Shown here in pieces: positions 1-8,820 of a stretch of 16,992 nt of DNA (positions are counted from its first letter, which is position 1; each line of letters opens with the position of its first letter). The notes beneath the pieces were generated by a model. That model worked only from the letters and a program-made list of their open reading frames with translations. It was not told the DNA's origin and ran no database searches. The position numbers and the translations under genes were made by a program. This DNA comes from Calvatia gigantea (taxonomy: Eukaryota > Basidiomycota > Agaricomycetes > Agaricales > Lycoperdaceae). The stretch spans positions 1 to 16,992 of the forward strand of contig JACAAK010000064.1 in assembly GCA_025093985.1 (NCBI GenBank). Direction: 5' to 3'.

Positions 1-370
1 TCTACACAGACCAGTAAACCGCAAAATCAAGTATTTGATGGCACAGCAAAAATTGCCCAAGCGTTTCAAAGCCGGAAAAGTAATATTCAAGTTCAATCAC
101 AAGGGCGTGTTGTGGCTGTGCTTAAAGATGATAATGACGGTTCTCGTCATCAAAAATTTATTGTAGAACTTCCTAATGCAATGACGGTTTGATTGCACAT
201 AATATTGATTTAGCACCCCGTATTGAACGCTTACAAAAAGGGATATCGTTGGTTTCAATGGTGAATACGAATATAGTGAAAAAGGCGGGGTGATCCACTG
301 GACACATCACGATCCACAACAGCGCCATGAAGGTGGTTGGTTAAAGCACCAAGGAAAAACCTATCAGTAG
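1..370 (+). CDS. DUF3465 family protein, 3' part, frameshifted
   Basis: This is the downstream part of a small protein whose start lies outside the window. In the first frame it reads through VVAVLKDDNDGSRHQKFIVE; after a base loss near 188-192 it resumes as IAHNIDLAPRIERLQKG; after another near 241-245 it continues as NGEYEYSEKGGVIHWTHHDP and ends GGWLKHQGKTYQ at the stop codon 368-370. The blocks NDGSRHQ, AHNIDLAPRI and GGVIHWTHHDP are what I associate with DUF3465, a family without a known reaction; members are usually small secreted proteins, but any signal peptide here would be upstream of the window. Both interruptions look like missing single bases, so the gene may be intact in the organism. 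Confidence 0.75.
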
Positions 371-437
371 TAGAGCAATTTTGTTCTATACGTTTTGCTG
401 AATCGCAGTATGCTGAGTGTTCAGGAGAGGCTAACTC

Positions 438-1268
438 ATGCACGAAATCAGACCCAGTGAATTTTTAAATTACCATCATGTTCAAGAACTTGATGGTCTT
501 GAAATGTAAGAGCCTCCTATCAACATACGCAGTTTTCAAAACATACCCATGAAGGCTACTGTATTGGTTTAATTGATGAAGGTGCGCAGTCTTTTTTACG
601 CACAGGGAATCAGCATATTGCACCGCAAGGCGACATTATTTAGTGAATGCTGATGAGGTACATACGGGTTCTTCTGCTGTTGAAACTGGTTGGTGTTATC
701 GGGCAATTTATCCGACCCCTGAAATGATTCAAGAGGTGAGCCAAGATTTTTTTCATGAAGCAGTACTATGCCGTGGTTTCCGCAAGCTGTGGTTCATGAT
801 GAAGGATTAGCCGAGCAATTGAATTTGCTGTTCGATTTGTTGTTACAGCCAAAAAATACATTGTTTAAACAGAGCTTATATATTTCAACTTTGGCCTATT
901 TATTAAGTCGTTATAATCAATCTAAGAAAATATTAAAAGACTTACCCGAAGCACAGCGTAAAGTGGTCTTGGTACAAGAACTACTTGCTGCAGAACCTGA
1001 AAGAGAGCATCAACTGGCTGAGCTAGCTGCTGTCGTCGGGATGAGCCCATGGCATTTACTGCGTCAATTTAAAAAGTTTACTGGACTTCCACCTCATGCA
1101 TGGTTGGTACAGTTTCGTTTACGTAAATCTTTATATTTACTCAAACAAGGCTGTGAGATTGCGACAGTCGCACAACTCTGTGGTTTCTCCGATCAAAGCC
1201 ATTACACTCGTCATTTTAAAAAGTCTTTAGGCTGTACGCCTGCGCAATATCTGGCACATAAAATTTAA
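438..1268 (+). CDS. AraC-family transcriptional regulator, frameshifted
   Basis: A transcription factor with an N-terminal cupin-like AraC-binding (ligand) domain and a C-terminal double helix-turn-helix. The start ATG at 438 has a good Shine-Dalgarno sequence, aggagagg at 423-430. The N-terminal part is split by breaks near 505-512, 647-650 and 755-767, but reading across frames gives HTHEGYCIGLIDEGAQSF and QHIAPQGDIILVNADEVHTG, typical of the sensor domain. From about 768 the frame is clean: MSPWHLLRQFKKFTGLPPHA is the first HTH and GFSDQSHYTRHFKKSLGCTP the second, with the usual family ending. Total span of about 277 codons is normal for the family. It lies 68 bp upstream of azlC on the same strand, so control of the exporter genes is a reasonable inference; the inducer is unknown. 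Confidence 0.87.
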
Positions 1269-1336
1269 AATAACAGCAATTTCATACAAGAAAGCCGTCT
1301 AAGGTATGCAGCATATTGACTCTAGCGAGTTGAAAA

Positions 1337-2037
1337 ATGGAGTCTGCTGTGCAGTCGCAATTGATCCAACAAAAAAGTTTAGGTTTTTTCCGTGGTGTGC
1401 AAGATATGTTGCCGCTTTCAGTCGCCGTTATTCCATGGGGGATATTGGCTGGCTCAGCGGCGATTAATGCGGGTCTGAGTGTCATGCAAGCTGTAGGCAT
1501 TTCGGCGTTAGTGTTTGCAGGTGCGGCACAATTAGTCAGTTTGAGTATGCTCATGACGGGTGCATCTTTACTGAGTATTCTGATCACCGTGTTTTTTCTA
1601 ACCAGCCAGCACTTTATTTATGCACTGAGTCTAAGAGAAGAGGTGAAGCCTTGGTCACTCAAAAGAAGATTGAGTATCGGTTTTTTACTGACCGATGAAC
1701 TCTACGCCACCGCGATGCTAAAGGAAAAGCCGTCTTATGCCTATATGTTGGGTGCAGGATTCAGCTTTTATGTCAGTTGGGTGTTGTTTAGTCTAATGGG
1801 TATTTTGCTTGCAAATAAAGTACCTGATCTTTCAACTCTCCACTTAGAATTTTCAATTGTGGTGGTGTTCTTGGTTATGGCGGTGATGTTGATTCAAAAT
1901 AAGGCCGCAATTTATGGCGTGGTGAGTTCATCGATCATGGTGCTGATTTGAGTTGGTTAGAAATAGGATCAGCTATTTTGCTGGCTGGATTTAGTGGGAT
2001 GTGGGTTGCTGCGCTCTTTGATCAAGCGGAGGACTAA
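1337..2037 (+). CDS. azlC: AzlC family amino-acid exporter, large subunit, frameshifted near its end
   Basis: Inner-membrane protein of the AzlC/YgaZ family, the large subunit of a two-component exporter for branched-chain and related amino acids. It carries the family signature GFFRGVQDMLPLSVAVIPWG near the N-terminus, followed by hydrophobic helices (VGISALVFAGAAQLVSLSML, FFLTSQHFIYALSL, LTDELYATAM). The frame is open to about 1947, where it stops early; one frame over it continues LSWLEIGSAILLAGFSGMWV and ends QAED with a TAA at 2035-2037, giving about 233 residues, the family length. A single missing base near 1947-1950 explains this. The stop is 3 bp from the ATG of azlD, so the two are almost certainly co-transcribed. 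The start at 1337 has only a weak upstream gcgag. Confidence 0.88.
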
Positions 2038-2040
2038 AAC

Positions 2041-2336
2041 ATGACCTGGTTATTTGTTTTGAGTTTGACCTGTGTCACCTTTTTTAATCGGTATTTATTT
2101 TTAGAGCCTAAAACTCAAATTCGGCTGCCTAAATTTGCGACACGCATGCTGAAATATGCGGCGCCTTGTCTGATGGTTTCGATTTGTTTGCCACTGGTTT
2201 TTTTCGAAGGCGGGCACTGGAAAGGGATACTTCAAAATAGTTATTTTTATGGGGCAATTTTTACGTTGTTAATCACTCTTTGACGAGAAAATTATTGCTT
2301 AGTATTTTGCTGAGTTTAGGATTTTTTATGGTCTGA
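2041..2336 (+). CDS. azlD: AzlD family exporter, small subunit, frameshifted
   Basis: Small hydrophobic partner of AzlC. It starts at ATG 2041 right after the azlC stop, with gcggagg upstream (2027-2032) as ribosome-binding site. The sequence has the family pattern of a first helix (WLFVLSLTCVTFFNRYLFL), a short basic stretch with LPKFATRMLKYAAPCLMVS, and further helices. The frame stops at 2281-2283; adding back one lost base near 2278-2281 continues it as TRKLLLSILLSLGFFMV to a TGA at 2334-2336, giving about 98 residues, the usual AzlD size. With AzlC it should form the efflux complex in the inner membrane; substrate specificity cannot be read from the sequence. Confidence 0.83.
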
Positions 2337-2940
2337 ATCTATTATTCGATTTCTAGCATTTCATCAGCAAATAGGCCCATAAAATACCGAAAAAAGGATA
2401 AAAAAGTGTGCGAGCCCGATCTTTTCATTGCTTTTTAAATTTGTGTTGCTCTAAATGCTCACCATTTGCGATTTTTTCTATGTCTATCAAATTGGCGTAG
2501 CTTTGATTGGGGAACTAAAAAAAGTTGAAAATAGAGCAAATGAGGTGGGGTTTGAGAACTTTGAAGAAATAAGAAGGTTTTCTTTGCGTTTTGGTCCATA
2601 GAATTGACTCAATTATATAAAACAAGCAGGGCAATAGTGAATCTAATATCGCAAAAATGGCGCTTAATTTACTAGGTAATTCATAAAATCATTCTAATTT
2701 GACGAATGCATAAAACTACAGTTCAGGGTAGGCAGAAAAATTGGCTTTGATCAGATAAGAATGAGCTGAGAAAATATTTAATTCTGCTAGTCTTCCACCG
2801 CTGTAAAAATGTGAGCGCACTCACTTCAAAAAATCGGATCGATTAGATTTCGCATCTTATTCAAACTAAGTATCTGAGAGGGATCAAATGATGGAGATCG
2901 AGCTGTTTACGATTGTGTAAAACATTAGGCAAAGATAGGA
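2337..2940. other. gene-free AT-rich intergenic stretch
   Basis: I find no convincing coding frame, RNA gene or repeat array here on either strand. It separates azlD (+) from the RlpA-like gene (-), so it is a region where two convergent transcripts end. The only ordered element I see is a short operator-like inverted repeat at 2811-2824. No strong terminator for azlD is evident. Confidence 0.6.
2811..2824. promoter_or_regulatory. operator-like inverted repeat GTGAG-CGCA-CTCAC
   Basis: The word GTGAGCGCACTCAC has two perfect 5-bp arms around a CGCA centre and resembles a LacI/GalR-family operator (TGTGAGCGCTCACA) with one shifted centre base. No gene starts next to it in the sequence shown, so its role, if any, is unknown and it may be chance. 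Confidence 0.25.
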
Positions 2941-2943
2941 CAA

Positions 2944-2967
2944 TAAAAAGCCACATTACTGTGGCCT
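2944..2967 (-). terminator. Rho-independent terminator of the RlpA-like gene
   Basis: Read on the minus strand this is a 6-bp GC-rich stem (GCCACA/TGTGGC, 4-base loop at 2956-2959) followed by TTTTTATTG (A-run at 2945-2949 on the plus strand). It lies about 35 bp beyond the stop codon of the RlpA-like gene and matches the direction of that gene. Confidence 0.82.
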
Positions 2968-2998
2968 TGCTGTCAAATGCATGCTGTAGGAAAGAATC

Positions 2999-3608
2999 TT
3001 AAGAGTTTGGTCCATCAATACGTTCAATGCTGACTTTTGCAGTACCTGCATTGGTAATACCCAGTTGCTTAGCAGCACCATAAGAAAGATCAAGCACGCG
3101 GTTACCGTGGAATGGGCCGCGGTCATTTACTTTAACCACAACACTTTTACCATTGTTTTATTCGTTACACGAATAAAGCAGTTTAGTGGCAAGCTACGAT
3201 GAGCTGCAGTTAATGCATTCATATCGAATGTTTCACCGCTTGCTGTTTTACGACCGTGGAACTGACGACCATACCAAGACGCCATACCCGTTTGACTAAA
3301 CTTACGGACTGTATTTGATGCAACAGTATTTAACTTTTCAATCACTGAAGGCTCTTCTTCAGGGATCTCAATTTTTGCAGCGATTGTTTCGCGAACGAAT
3401 TTTAATCACCTGAAACGTTCAGTGATTGAAAGGCTATTTAAATTTGAGAAGTGTGAGTTGAAGCCTTCAGCATCTTTATTCAAGACACGCACAGCTAGGC
3501 GAGAGTTATCGTATCATTGGTAAATGATGACTGAACCATCTCTGCTTGCGATTGGCTCAGCGCGATGGTCGAGGCAATGGCCAGTATATATTTAAGTGAA
3601 GACTGCAT
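2999..3608 (-). CDS. RlpA-like septal lytic transglycosylase family protein, frameshifted
   Basis: Secreted cell-wall protein with a double-psi beta-barrel domain of the RlpA family; relatives cleave or bind peptidoglycan at the septum. The start is ATG at 3608 with GGAG 7 bases upstream. The N-terminus ([20 protein letters not shown]) looks like a signal peptide. The core is clear in 3345-3127: [19 protein letters not shown] and [14 protein letters not shown], the family hallmark, followed in other frames by [20 protein letters not shown] and [20 protein letters not shown]. The frame is lost near 3155-3165, near 3400 and near 3510. The restored span of about 203 residues holds no SPOR domain, so this is the short RlpA type rather than the full E. 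coli form. It ends in [10 protein letters not shown] with TAA at 3001-2999. Confidence 0.85.
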
Positions 3609-3882
3609 TTATAAACTCCAAAGACAATACTTTTTTCTTTAAACTAAGTGGTTGAAAGATAAAAAAACTTGCCTGTTAATTCACTTTTGCAACAACATTT
3701 GACGAAATGGATAATATTCATGCAGTCATAAGCATGTCTAGTGTTTAATTAAAATAATGATAAAAACTACATAAACCGAACATTTTTTGATTAAAAAATA
3801 ACCAATATTGTAACAATGTATGAAAAAAGCCGAAATTTACATCATTTTTAAATATTTTTTTATTGACATCTCAAGATTGAGT

Positions 3883-3907
3883 AAAAAAGCTAGCCCTATC
3901 GGCTAGC
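3883..3907 (-). terminator. Rho-independent terminator of the lytic transglycosylase gene
   Basis: On the minus strand: GCTAGCC, a 5-base loop, GGCTAGC, then TTTTTTAC. The 7-bp stem is perfect (3889-3895 with 3901-3907) and the T-run is at 3888-3883. It begins 5 bases past the stop codon of the upstream minus-strand gene, so it should end that transcript and make the RlpA-like gene a separate unit. Confidence 0.88.
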
Positions 3908-3911
3908 AATT

Positions 3912-4899
3912 TCAGCCCCTAATTGCCAAAACTGCAGTCGCATACATACGGCTCTTGTTATAGGTCGTAATCACTTGAAAGTTAGGGTAAGTGATGTAAT
4001 AACTTTGCCCATAATTTTCCTGTAGTTGGATCACATTCACCATATCTAAATCAATCGATTTTGACAATCGGATTGGTCGGTTGAATGCCCTGATTTTTTA
4101 AAACGCCATAAGGTGTCGGTAAAGTTAAATCTTAGCAATGACCGCTTCAGGATTTGAGCCACTATAGCGTGCTGCGAATCCAATTGGCTGATTACGTTGC
4201 CACCATGATTTGCTAAATAGTTGGCAATCGAGCCGATGGCATCGACTGCTGAATTTCGTAAATCGACATGACCATTGCCGTCATAATCCACCCCAAACTT
4301 TGGAATATTGCTTGGCATAAATTGTGGATAGCCAACCGCACCTGCATACGAACCTACAACCGAGTTGGTTGGCACGCCATCTTTATAGCTCCATGCGATT
4401 AAAGCACTGAGTTCGTCTTGGAAATATTGCTTACGACGTTCGTAGCCAAAACCTAGCCGTAGCTAGGGCATCACGGCTGATAAAATTACCTTTGTTGCTG
4501 CCGAAACCCGTCTCCACTCCTAAAATACCGAGAAATGATGATTGTGGAACACCGAATTGTTGCTCTGCACGGTTTAAGGTGTCTGCATACTGGGCTTTAC
4601 AAACGGACACCACGTTGAATGGTGCTGGCTGCCATAAAGTTGGTTTTATACTCGTACCAAGGTTTACTTTCACCCGGGCGGTTCATGAATGTTGATGATG
4701 TTGGGCAAATTTTTAGAACCATTCATGGCCCAATCGACCTGTTCGGAAGATAGGCCATAATTTGCATGGTTTTTTGTTTAAAGCTAAGATAATCGGGATG
4801 AGAAGCGAAATCGTTGGCTTGGCAAAAAACTGGTGATCGACAAAGCGCCAATCATAAAGGTAAACGTTTAACTTTGTTATAAAAGTTTAAATTTAACAT
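3912..4899 (-). CDS. mltB: MltB-type lytic murein transglycosylase, multiply frameshifted
   Basis: A peptidoglycan lytic transglycosylase of the SLT_2/MltB family (GH103-type), which cuts the glycan strand between MurNAc and GlcNAc. The block FLGILGVETGFGSNKGNFIS contains the catalytic glutamate in GVET; further family blocks are VGSYAGAVGYPQFMPSNIPK, VDYDGNGHVDLRNSAVDAIG and SIANYLANHG. The C-terminus reads NKSRMYATAVLAIRG with TGA at 3914-3912. I take the ATG at 4899 (MLNLNFYNKVKRLPL), which has AGGA five bases upstream. The N-terminal part includes ANYGLSSEQVDWAMNGSK. The reading frame changes many times (near 4120, 4185, 4400-4450, 4470, 4630, 4685 and 4830), the densest set in the window. 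The restored length of about 329 residues is normal. Confidence 0.85.
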
Positions 4900-5308
4900 A
4901 GAAGTCCTAATTTCCAGAGTCGTTATTGGCAGTGGAGCAAAGCGAATAGGGGAATGCCCATAGTTCGCGTTTCTGTTATGTCGAAATTCTTGTGAACGGA
5001 GTCTAGCGTGAATAGGCTTTAAGATAACATTGTCTGTACTGAAGCGGGCAAATAGGTATACAAAAAAAGACAAACTCAGCCTATATAAGGACAGATTATT
5101 CAAAATGGCGCAGATTTTTGGGCAGAGTATTTACGTGACTATATAAGTCAAGTTTTACTGACTGATATAAAAAAAGTCTTCTATATATAGAAACAATTAA
5201 AACTGTAGTGTTTAGAGTCTAGTGACAATGACAAAAAGATCTGGTCTCAGCTTATATATCGCCTTATATAGCTTTATATAAAGACTAAGAAATTACAGCT
5301 TAGAAACC
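4900..5308. other. AT-rich intergenic region with clustered TTATATA words
   Basis: This stretch lies upstream of mltB and beyond the terminator of the queF operon, so it should hold the mltB promoter. I see no gene. It contains seven TATATA-type words: 5080-5090, 5137-5149, 5179-5192, 5251-5258, 5263-5270 and 5273-5281, plus a weaker one at 5164-5169. Several are palindromic: TTCTATATATAGAA at 5179-5192 and CTTTATATAAAG at 5272-5283 are perfect, and 5080-5090 and 5137-5149 are near-perfect around one central base. Confidence 0.6.
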
Positions 5309-5339
5309 AAAATGACCCTACACAAAGTAGAGTCATTTT
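5309..5339 (-). terminator. hairpin terminator of the yadG-queF operon
   Basis: A 13-bp stem (AAAATGACYCTAC, 5309-5321, with 5327-5339) around a 5-base loop. On the minus-strand transcript the single non-Watson-Crick position is a U-G pair, which favours that direction. The outer A/T part supplies the U-tract. It lies about 30 bp past the stop of the last gene of the operon. Confidence 0.8.
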
Positions 5340-5370
5340 GATCTGAAAAGCATTGAAAGACTTTTAGTAC

Positions 5371-6036
5371 TTAAGCATGAAATAAGGTGTCGTGATATTC
5401 AGCTAAAGCTAAAAGTTCATCTTTGGTTAAATTTGGGATGATTTTATTGGCAGCAATATGCACTGCTTTAATGACAGCTGCAGAACCGATATCGGCCGCT
5501 TTACGCTTAATCATGCCCAAATCGAGGGTTTTATTAAAGTCATTCATGAAGTGACGTACAGTCGCTTCAGCAAACTGTTTATACAGTTCGGTTAACGCGG
5601 CTTTATCTACTTCATTGCCTGCTTTAATTTCAGCATAGTTATATTTGAGGCTGGTCACTAAGCTTGCATCTAACGCTTCACCCACACGGAACTGACCTTC
5701 AGCATCTTTAAACAAGCTTTTTTCAGAAAACTGAATCGATGCTTGAACCACATCATTCGATGATTTGCCTAAAAGCTGCTTCAACAAAACCGCAACTGTT
5801 GACTTAATATAGCCAGCCAGTTTCTCGGCTGTGTCACGTTTATCACTCGGTGGAAAACGGCGAACTAACTCAGTCAAAATGGCATCAATAATTTCATCAT
5901 TGATGAGTAGTGCTGTTTTATCTCGAAGTGGATATAAAGGCTCACTTGAGTCTTTCTTCTGCTGAGCAGTTTGAATAGTCTGTAAAAGTTCAGTCGATGG
6001 AATAAAACCAAAAATGGCATCGTGTATTAACCTCAA
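5371..6036 (-). CDS. conserved hypothetical protein, probable TTG start
   Basis: A 221-residue soluble protein, one of the few here with an unbroken frame; I do not recognise a named family. It starts at TTG 6036 (reads MRLIHDAIFGFIPSTELLQT) 11 bases past the queF stop; no ATG lies in frame close by and the upstream AAAGAA is a weak ribosome-binding site. It is mostly alpha-helical by appearance and rich in K, A, L and D/E, with no signal peptide or membrane segment. Recognisable stretches are DIGSAAVIKAVHIAANKIIP and the C-terminus LTKDELLALAEYHDTLFHA. Position makes it the last gene of the yadG-yadH-queF transcript, but that does not show that it takes part in queuosine synthesis or export. 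Confidence 0.75.
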   Translation of the reverse strand: MRLIHDAIFGFIPSTELLQTIQTAQQKKDSSEPLYPLRDKTALLINDEIIDAILTELVRRFPPSDKRDTAEKLAGYIKSTVAVLLKQLLGKSSNDVVQASIQFSEKSLFKDAEGQFRVGEALDASLVTSLKYNYAEIKAGNEVDKAALTELYKQFAEATVRHFMNDFNKTLDLGMIKRKAADIGSAAVIKAVHIAANKIIPNLTKDELLALAEYHDTLFHA

Positions 6037-6047
6037 TGTTCTTTATT

Positions 6048-6859
6048 TTATTGTCGCGCCAATCGAATTGGGCGGGGCATCCATGACACATCTGACACAC
6101 GACAAGGGTTAATGTCTAAACCACCACGGCGTGTATAAGCTGCGTACACCATCAGCTTTTCAGGTTTCAAATTTTGCCAAATATCGGCAAATATTTGTTC
6201 CACACATTGTTCGTGGAAACCGTTGTGCTGACGATAAGAGATAATATAAGCCAGTATGCTGTTATAACAAGGCTTTTTACCTTTATATCGGATAAATACC
6301 GTGCCCCAATCAGGTTGTCCAGTGACTGGGCAGTTACTTCTGAGTAAATGTGAGTAAATCTGTACTTCAACATCTTCCGCAGTATCATCTAATGCCAATA
6401 GATTTGCATTGGGATGATTTTCCAATTGGGTCGGAGTCAGTTCATCAATACAGATACCTTCAGGTTGACTAATTTCCACATCATCGACATGAAAAAGATC
6501 AATATTCACATCTGCGCCAGCCGCTGCCGATAAATCCTGTTCGACTGTTTCTTTAAACGTAGCTTTAGACTCAACTGAGTAAAGTTCATGCTATTAAAGT
6601 AGAGTTTTAATGACTTTGACTCAATGAGGTTGGGCGATGTGGCCGGCAGGCTGATGCGACCAATGGCAACTTGCGGAACACCATGGGTGTTTAACCAAGA
6701 AATTTCAAAAACATGCCACCAGTCTTTACCTTGTTGAATACCTTCAACATGTGCATAGTGCTCACGTGCTGTAGCACGGGCTATAGGAAAAAGAATATCG
6801 GGTTGATAAGTTGGAGGGTAATTGGTGTCTTTACCCAAAAGAGAATGTTCTACACTCAT
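6048..6859 (-). CDS. queF: NADPH-dependent 7-cyano-7-deazaguanine reductase QueF, frameshifted
   Basis: QueF reduces the nitrile preQ0 to the amine preQ1 with NADPH, in the pathway to queuosine, the modified base at position 34 of tRNAs for Asn, Asp, His and Tyr. This is the long (E. coli YqcD-like) form, about 270 residues. The N-terminal half contains IESKSLKLYFNSMNF, the motif shared with the tunnelling fold; the C-terminal half holds SNCPVTGQPDWGTVFIRY, with the catalytic Cys and Asp, and FHEQCVEQIFADI with the substrate-binding Glu. The two halves are in different frames because of one lost base near 6573-6577 (VDIESKAT-type sequence resumes as FKETVEQDLSAAAGADVNI). The ATG at 6859 overlaps the yadH stop as TAATG. 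Ends RLARQ with TAA at 6050-6048. Confidence 0.92.
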
Positions 6860-7633
6860 TATTCACGCATTCCTGAACCACGAGAAAGTAAATAGTAAGC
6901 AATGCCATAAAGCACTGCACAGCATATGGTCATAACAGATAGGGAGACGACGACGTTAACATCGCTATGACCTAAGATACCGAAACGAAAAGCATTGACC
7001 ATATATACAATCGGATTGATCAACGATAAATTTTGCCAAAAAAGGGCTGAGTGCTGAAATGGCATAAAATACGCCACCTAAATAAGTTAAAGGCGTCAGC
7101 ACAAAGGTTGGGATGATGGAGATGTCATCAAAAGATTTGGCATACACCGCATTGATAAAACCACCCAGTGAAAATAAGAACGAGGTGACCAAGACGGTGT
7201 AAATGGTAACAAACCAATTGGTAATATAAAGGTCAGTAAAAAATAAACTCATGGCCGTCACAATGATACCGACCAAGACCCCGCGACAGACACCGCCTAA
7301 GACAAAGCCCCATAAAATGGCATGCAAAGGTACAGGACTCATGATCAGCTCTTCAATACTTTTTTGAAATTTGGCACTAAAAAAGCTCGAAGAAACGTTA
7401 GCATAACTGTTGGTAATCACCGCCATCATAATCAGCCCAGGCACGATGAACTGCATATAGCTAAATCCGCCCATCTCGCCAATACGAGAACCGACCAAAT
7501 TACCAAAAATTACGAAATACAAACTCATGGTAATGGCAGGCGGAAGCAAGGTTTGTGGCCAGATGCGCATAAAGCGACGAATTTCTTTATGCACCAGAGT
7601 ATATAAAGCTACGCTAAGTTGATTTAAGTTCAT
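6859..7633 (-). CDS. yadH: ABC-2 type transporter permease, YadH-like, frameshifted
   Basis: Inner-membrane permease of an exporter, closely resembling E. coli YadH: EIRRFMRIWPQTLLPPAITM, YFVIFGNLVGSRIGEMGGFS, YMQFIVPGLIMMAVITNSYA and DDISIIPTFVLTPLTYLGGV are all YadH/NodJ-type blocks. About six membrane helices are visible. One extra T in the T-run read from 7043-7038 breaks the frame; after it the protein resumes as FWQNLSLINPIVYMVNAFRF and ends SRGSGMRE with TAA at 6861-6859. Restored length about 257 residues, as in E. coli. Its ATG at 7633 overlaps the yadG stop (ATGA) and its stop overlaps the queF start, indicating translational coupling. The transported substrate is not known for this family. 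Confidence 0.9.
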
Positions 7634-8566
7634 GGCGTAGTTCCTTCGAGATTTTTTTCGACCATCTTCACAAACAGTTCTTCTAAACGGTTGGATTTGT
7701 TCCGCATACTACGAACTTGGATCCCTTGCGATTCGAGCAATTGAAATAAGTCATTGAGGGTATGCGCTCTATCCATAGTCACCTCTAAAGTCACGGCGTC
7801 GACTAAATGGAAACGAACCCCAATGATGTCGATATGAATCGGTTCAATCGGTGCTGCCAAATCAAAAATAAAGGGTTTCCTCATTGAGTTGATTGAGGAA
7901 ATTTTTCATGCTGGTGTCTTCTTTAATGACACCACGGTCAATAATGGCAATTCGACGACACAGCATTTCTGCTTCTTCTAAATAATGTGTGGTTAAAATG
8001 ATCGATGTGCCTTTATTGTTCATTTCTGTGAGGAAGTCCCACATCGAACGACGTAGCTCAATATCAACCCCTGCTGTGGGTTCATCTAAAATAAGGAGTT
8101 TCGGTTCATGCATCATGGCACGGGCAATCATCAGGCGGCGTTTCATACCGCCTGAAAGCATACGGGCTTGAATGCCGCGTTTTTCCCATAAGCCGAGTTT
8201 TTCTAAATATTCTTCGGCACGAACTTCCGCAATTTTTTTAGGAATACCATAATAGCCTGCTTGTGTGACTAAGATATCGAAGGTTTTTTCAAACTGACCG
8301 AAGTTAAACTCTTGAGGTACAACCCCTAAGCACTGTTTGGCTTGAGAGGGGTGCGTGTCGAGATTATGTCCAAAAATTTCGACAGTGCCTGAGGTTTTCT
8401 TGGTCAATGAGCTGATAATACCAATCGTTGTAGATTTGCCTGCACCATTTGGTCCAAGAAGGGCATAGAACTCGCCTTCAGGAACAGTTAAATCGATGCC
8501 TTTTAAAGCCTGAAACCCATTTTTATAGGTTTTGGACAAATCCCTTAACGTCAATGCATCAGTCAT
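7630..8566 (-). CDS. yadG: ABC transporter ATP-binding protein, YadG-like, frameshifted
   Basis: ATPase subunit partnering the adjacent permease. Walker A GPNGAGKST is at residues 38-46, the Q-loop at VVPQEF, the ABC signature LSGGMKRRLMIARAM, Walker B KLLILDEPTAGVD, and the H-loop TTHYLEEAE. The first 234 codons are clean; near 7880 one extra base in a CCC run sends the frame to a false stop, and the correct frame resumes as FIFDLAAPIEPIHIDIIG with a C-terminal domain ending RLEELFVKMVEKNLEGTTP and TGA at 7632-7630. The restored 312 residues match YadG. It is first in the operon; ATG 8566 has a modest GAGAA upstream. The promoter must lie in 8567-8744, but I could not pick one confidently. 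Confidence 0.92.
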
Positions 8567-8708
8567 GAAATTCTCGAATGATTAATAGTGGCACTATTGT
8601 GAGCGATTATGCCTAATAAACCAAGTAATCTACTCGCAATTCTGTGTTGCAGATATGGAACATTGTATAAAGCATAAGCAGGAAAATCACTCTAAGCTAG
8701 ATAGATGC

Positions 8709-8736
8709 TTTACCTTGTGATTTTTTTTGATATGAT
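8709..8736 (+). promoter_or_regulatory. probable promoter of tRNA-Arg
   Basis: TTTACC at 8709-8714, a 16-bp spacer, and TATGAT at 8731-8736 (five of six bases of TATAAT). Transcription would begin a few bases before the mature tRNA 5' end at 8745, consistent with the very short leaders common for tRNA genes. Confidence 0.5.
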
Positions 8737-8744
8737 GTGCTCGC

Positions 8745-8820
8745 GCGCTCATAGCTCAACTGGATAGAGTACAGGTCTCCGAAGCCTGTGGCGTGGGTTC
8801 GAGTCCCGCTGAGCGCACCA
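8745..8820 (+). tRNA. tRNA-Arg (anticodon CCG)
   Basis: A 76-base tRNA with encoded CCA. Acceptor stem GCGCTCA (8745-8751) pairs perfectly with TGAGCGC (8810-8816), then A and CCA. The D arm is GCTC/GAGT, the anticodon stem CAGGT/GCCTG closes a CTCCGAA loop whose middle bases are CCG after U33, the variable loop is 4 bases, and the T arm is GTGGG-TTCGAGT-CCCGC. CCG reads the arginine codon CGG. Its 3' end points into the gene-free stretch 8821-8990, the side on which tRNA-targeting integrative elements insert. Confidence 0.96.

Noticed and set aside
4852..5103. 83-codon minus-strand frame as a separate gene
   Set aside because: Only its last 15 codons are real; they are the start of the lytic transglycosylase from ATG 4899.
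5251..5281. CRISPR-like or tandem repeat array
   Set aside because: Units are 7-8 bases of AT-rich sequence with irregular 10-12 bp spacing and no spacers or cas genes.
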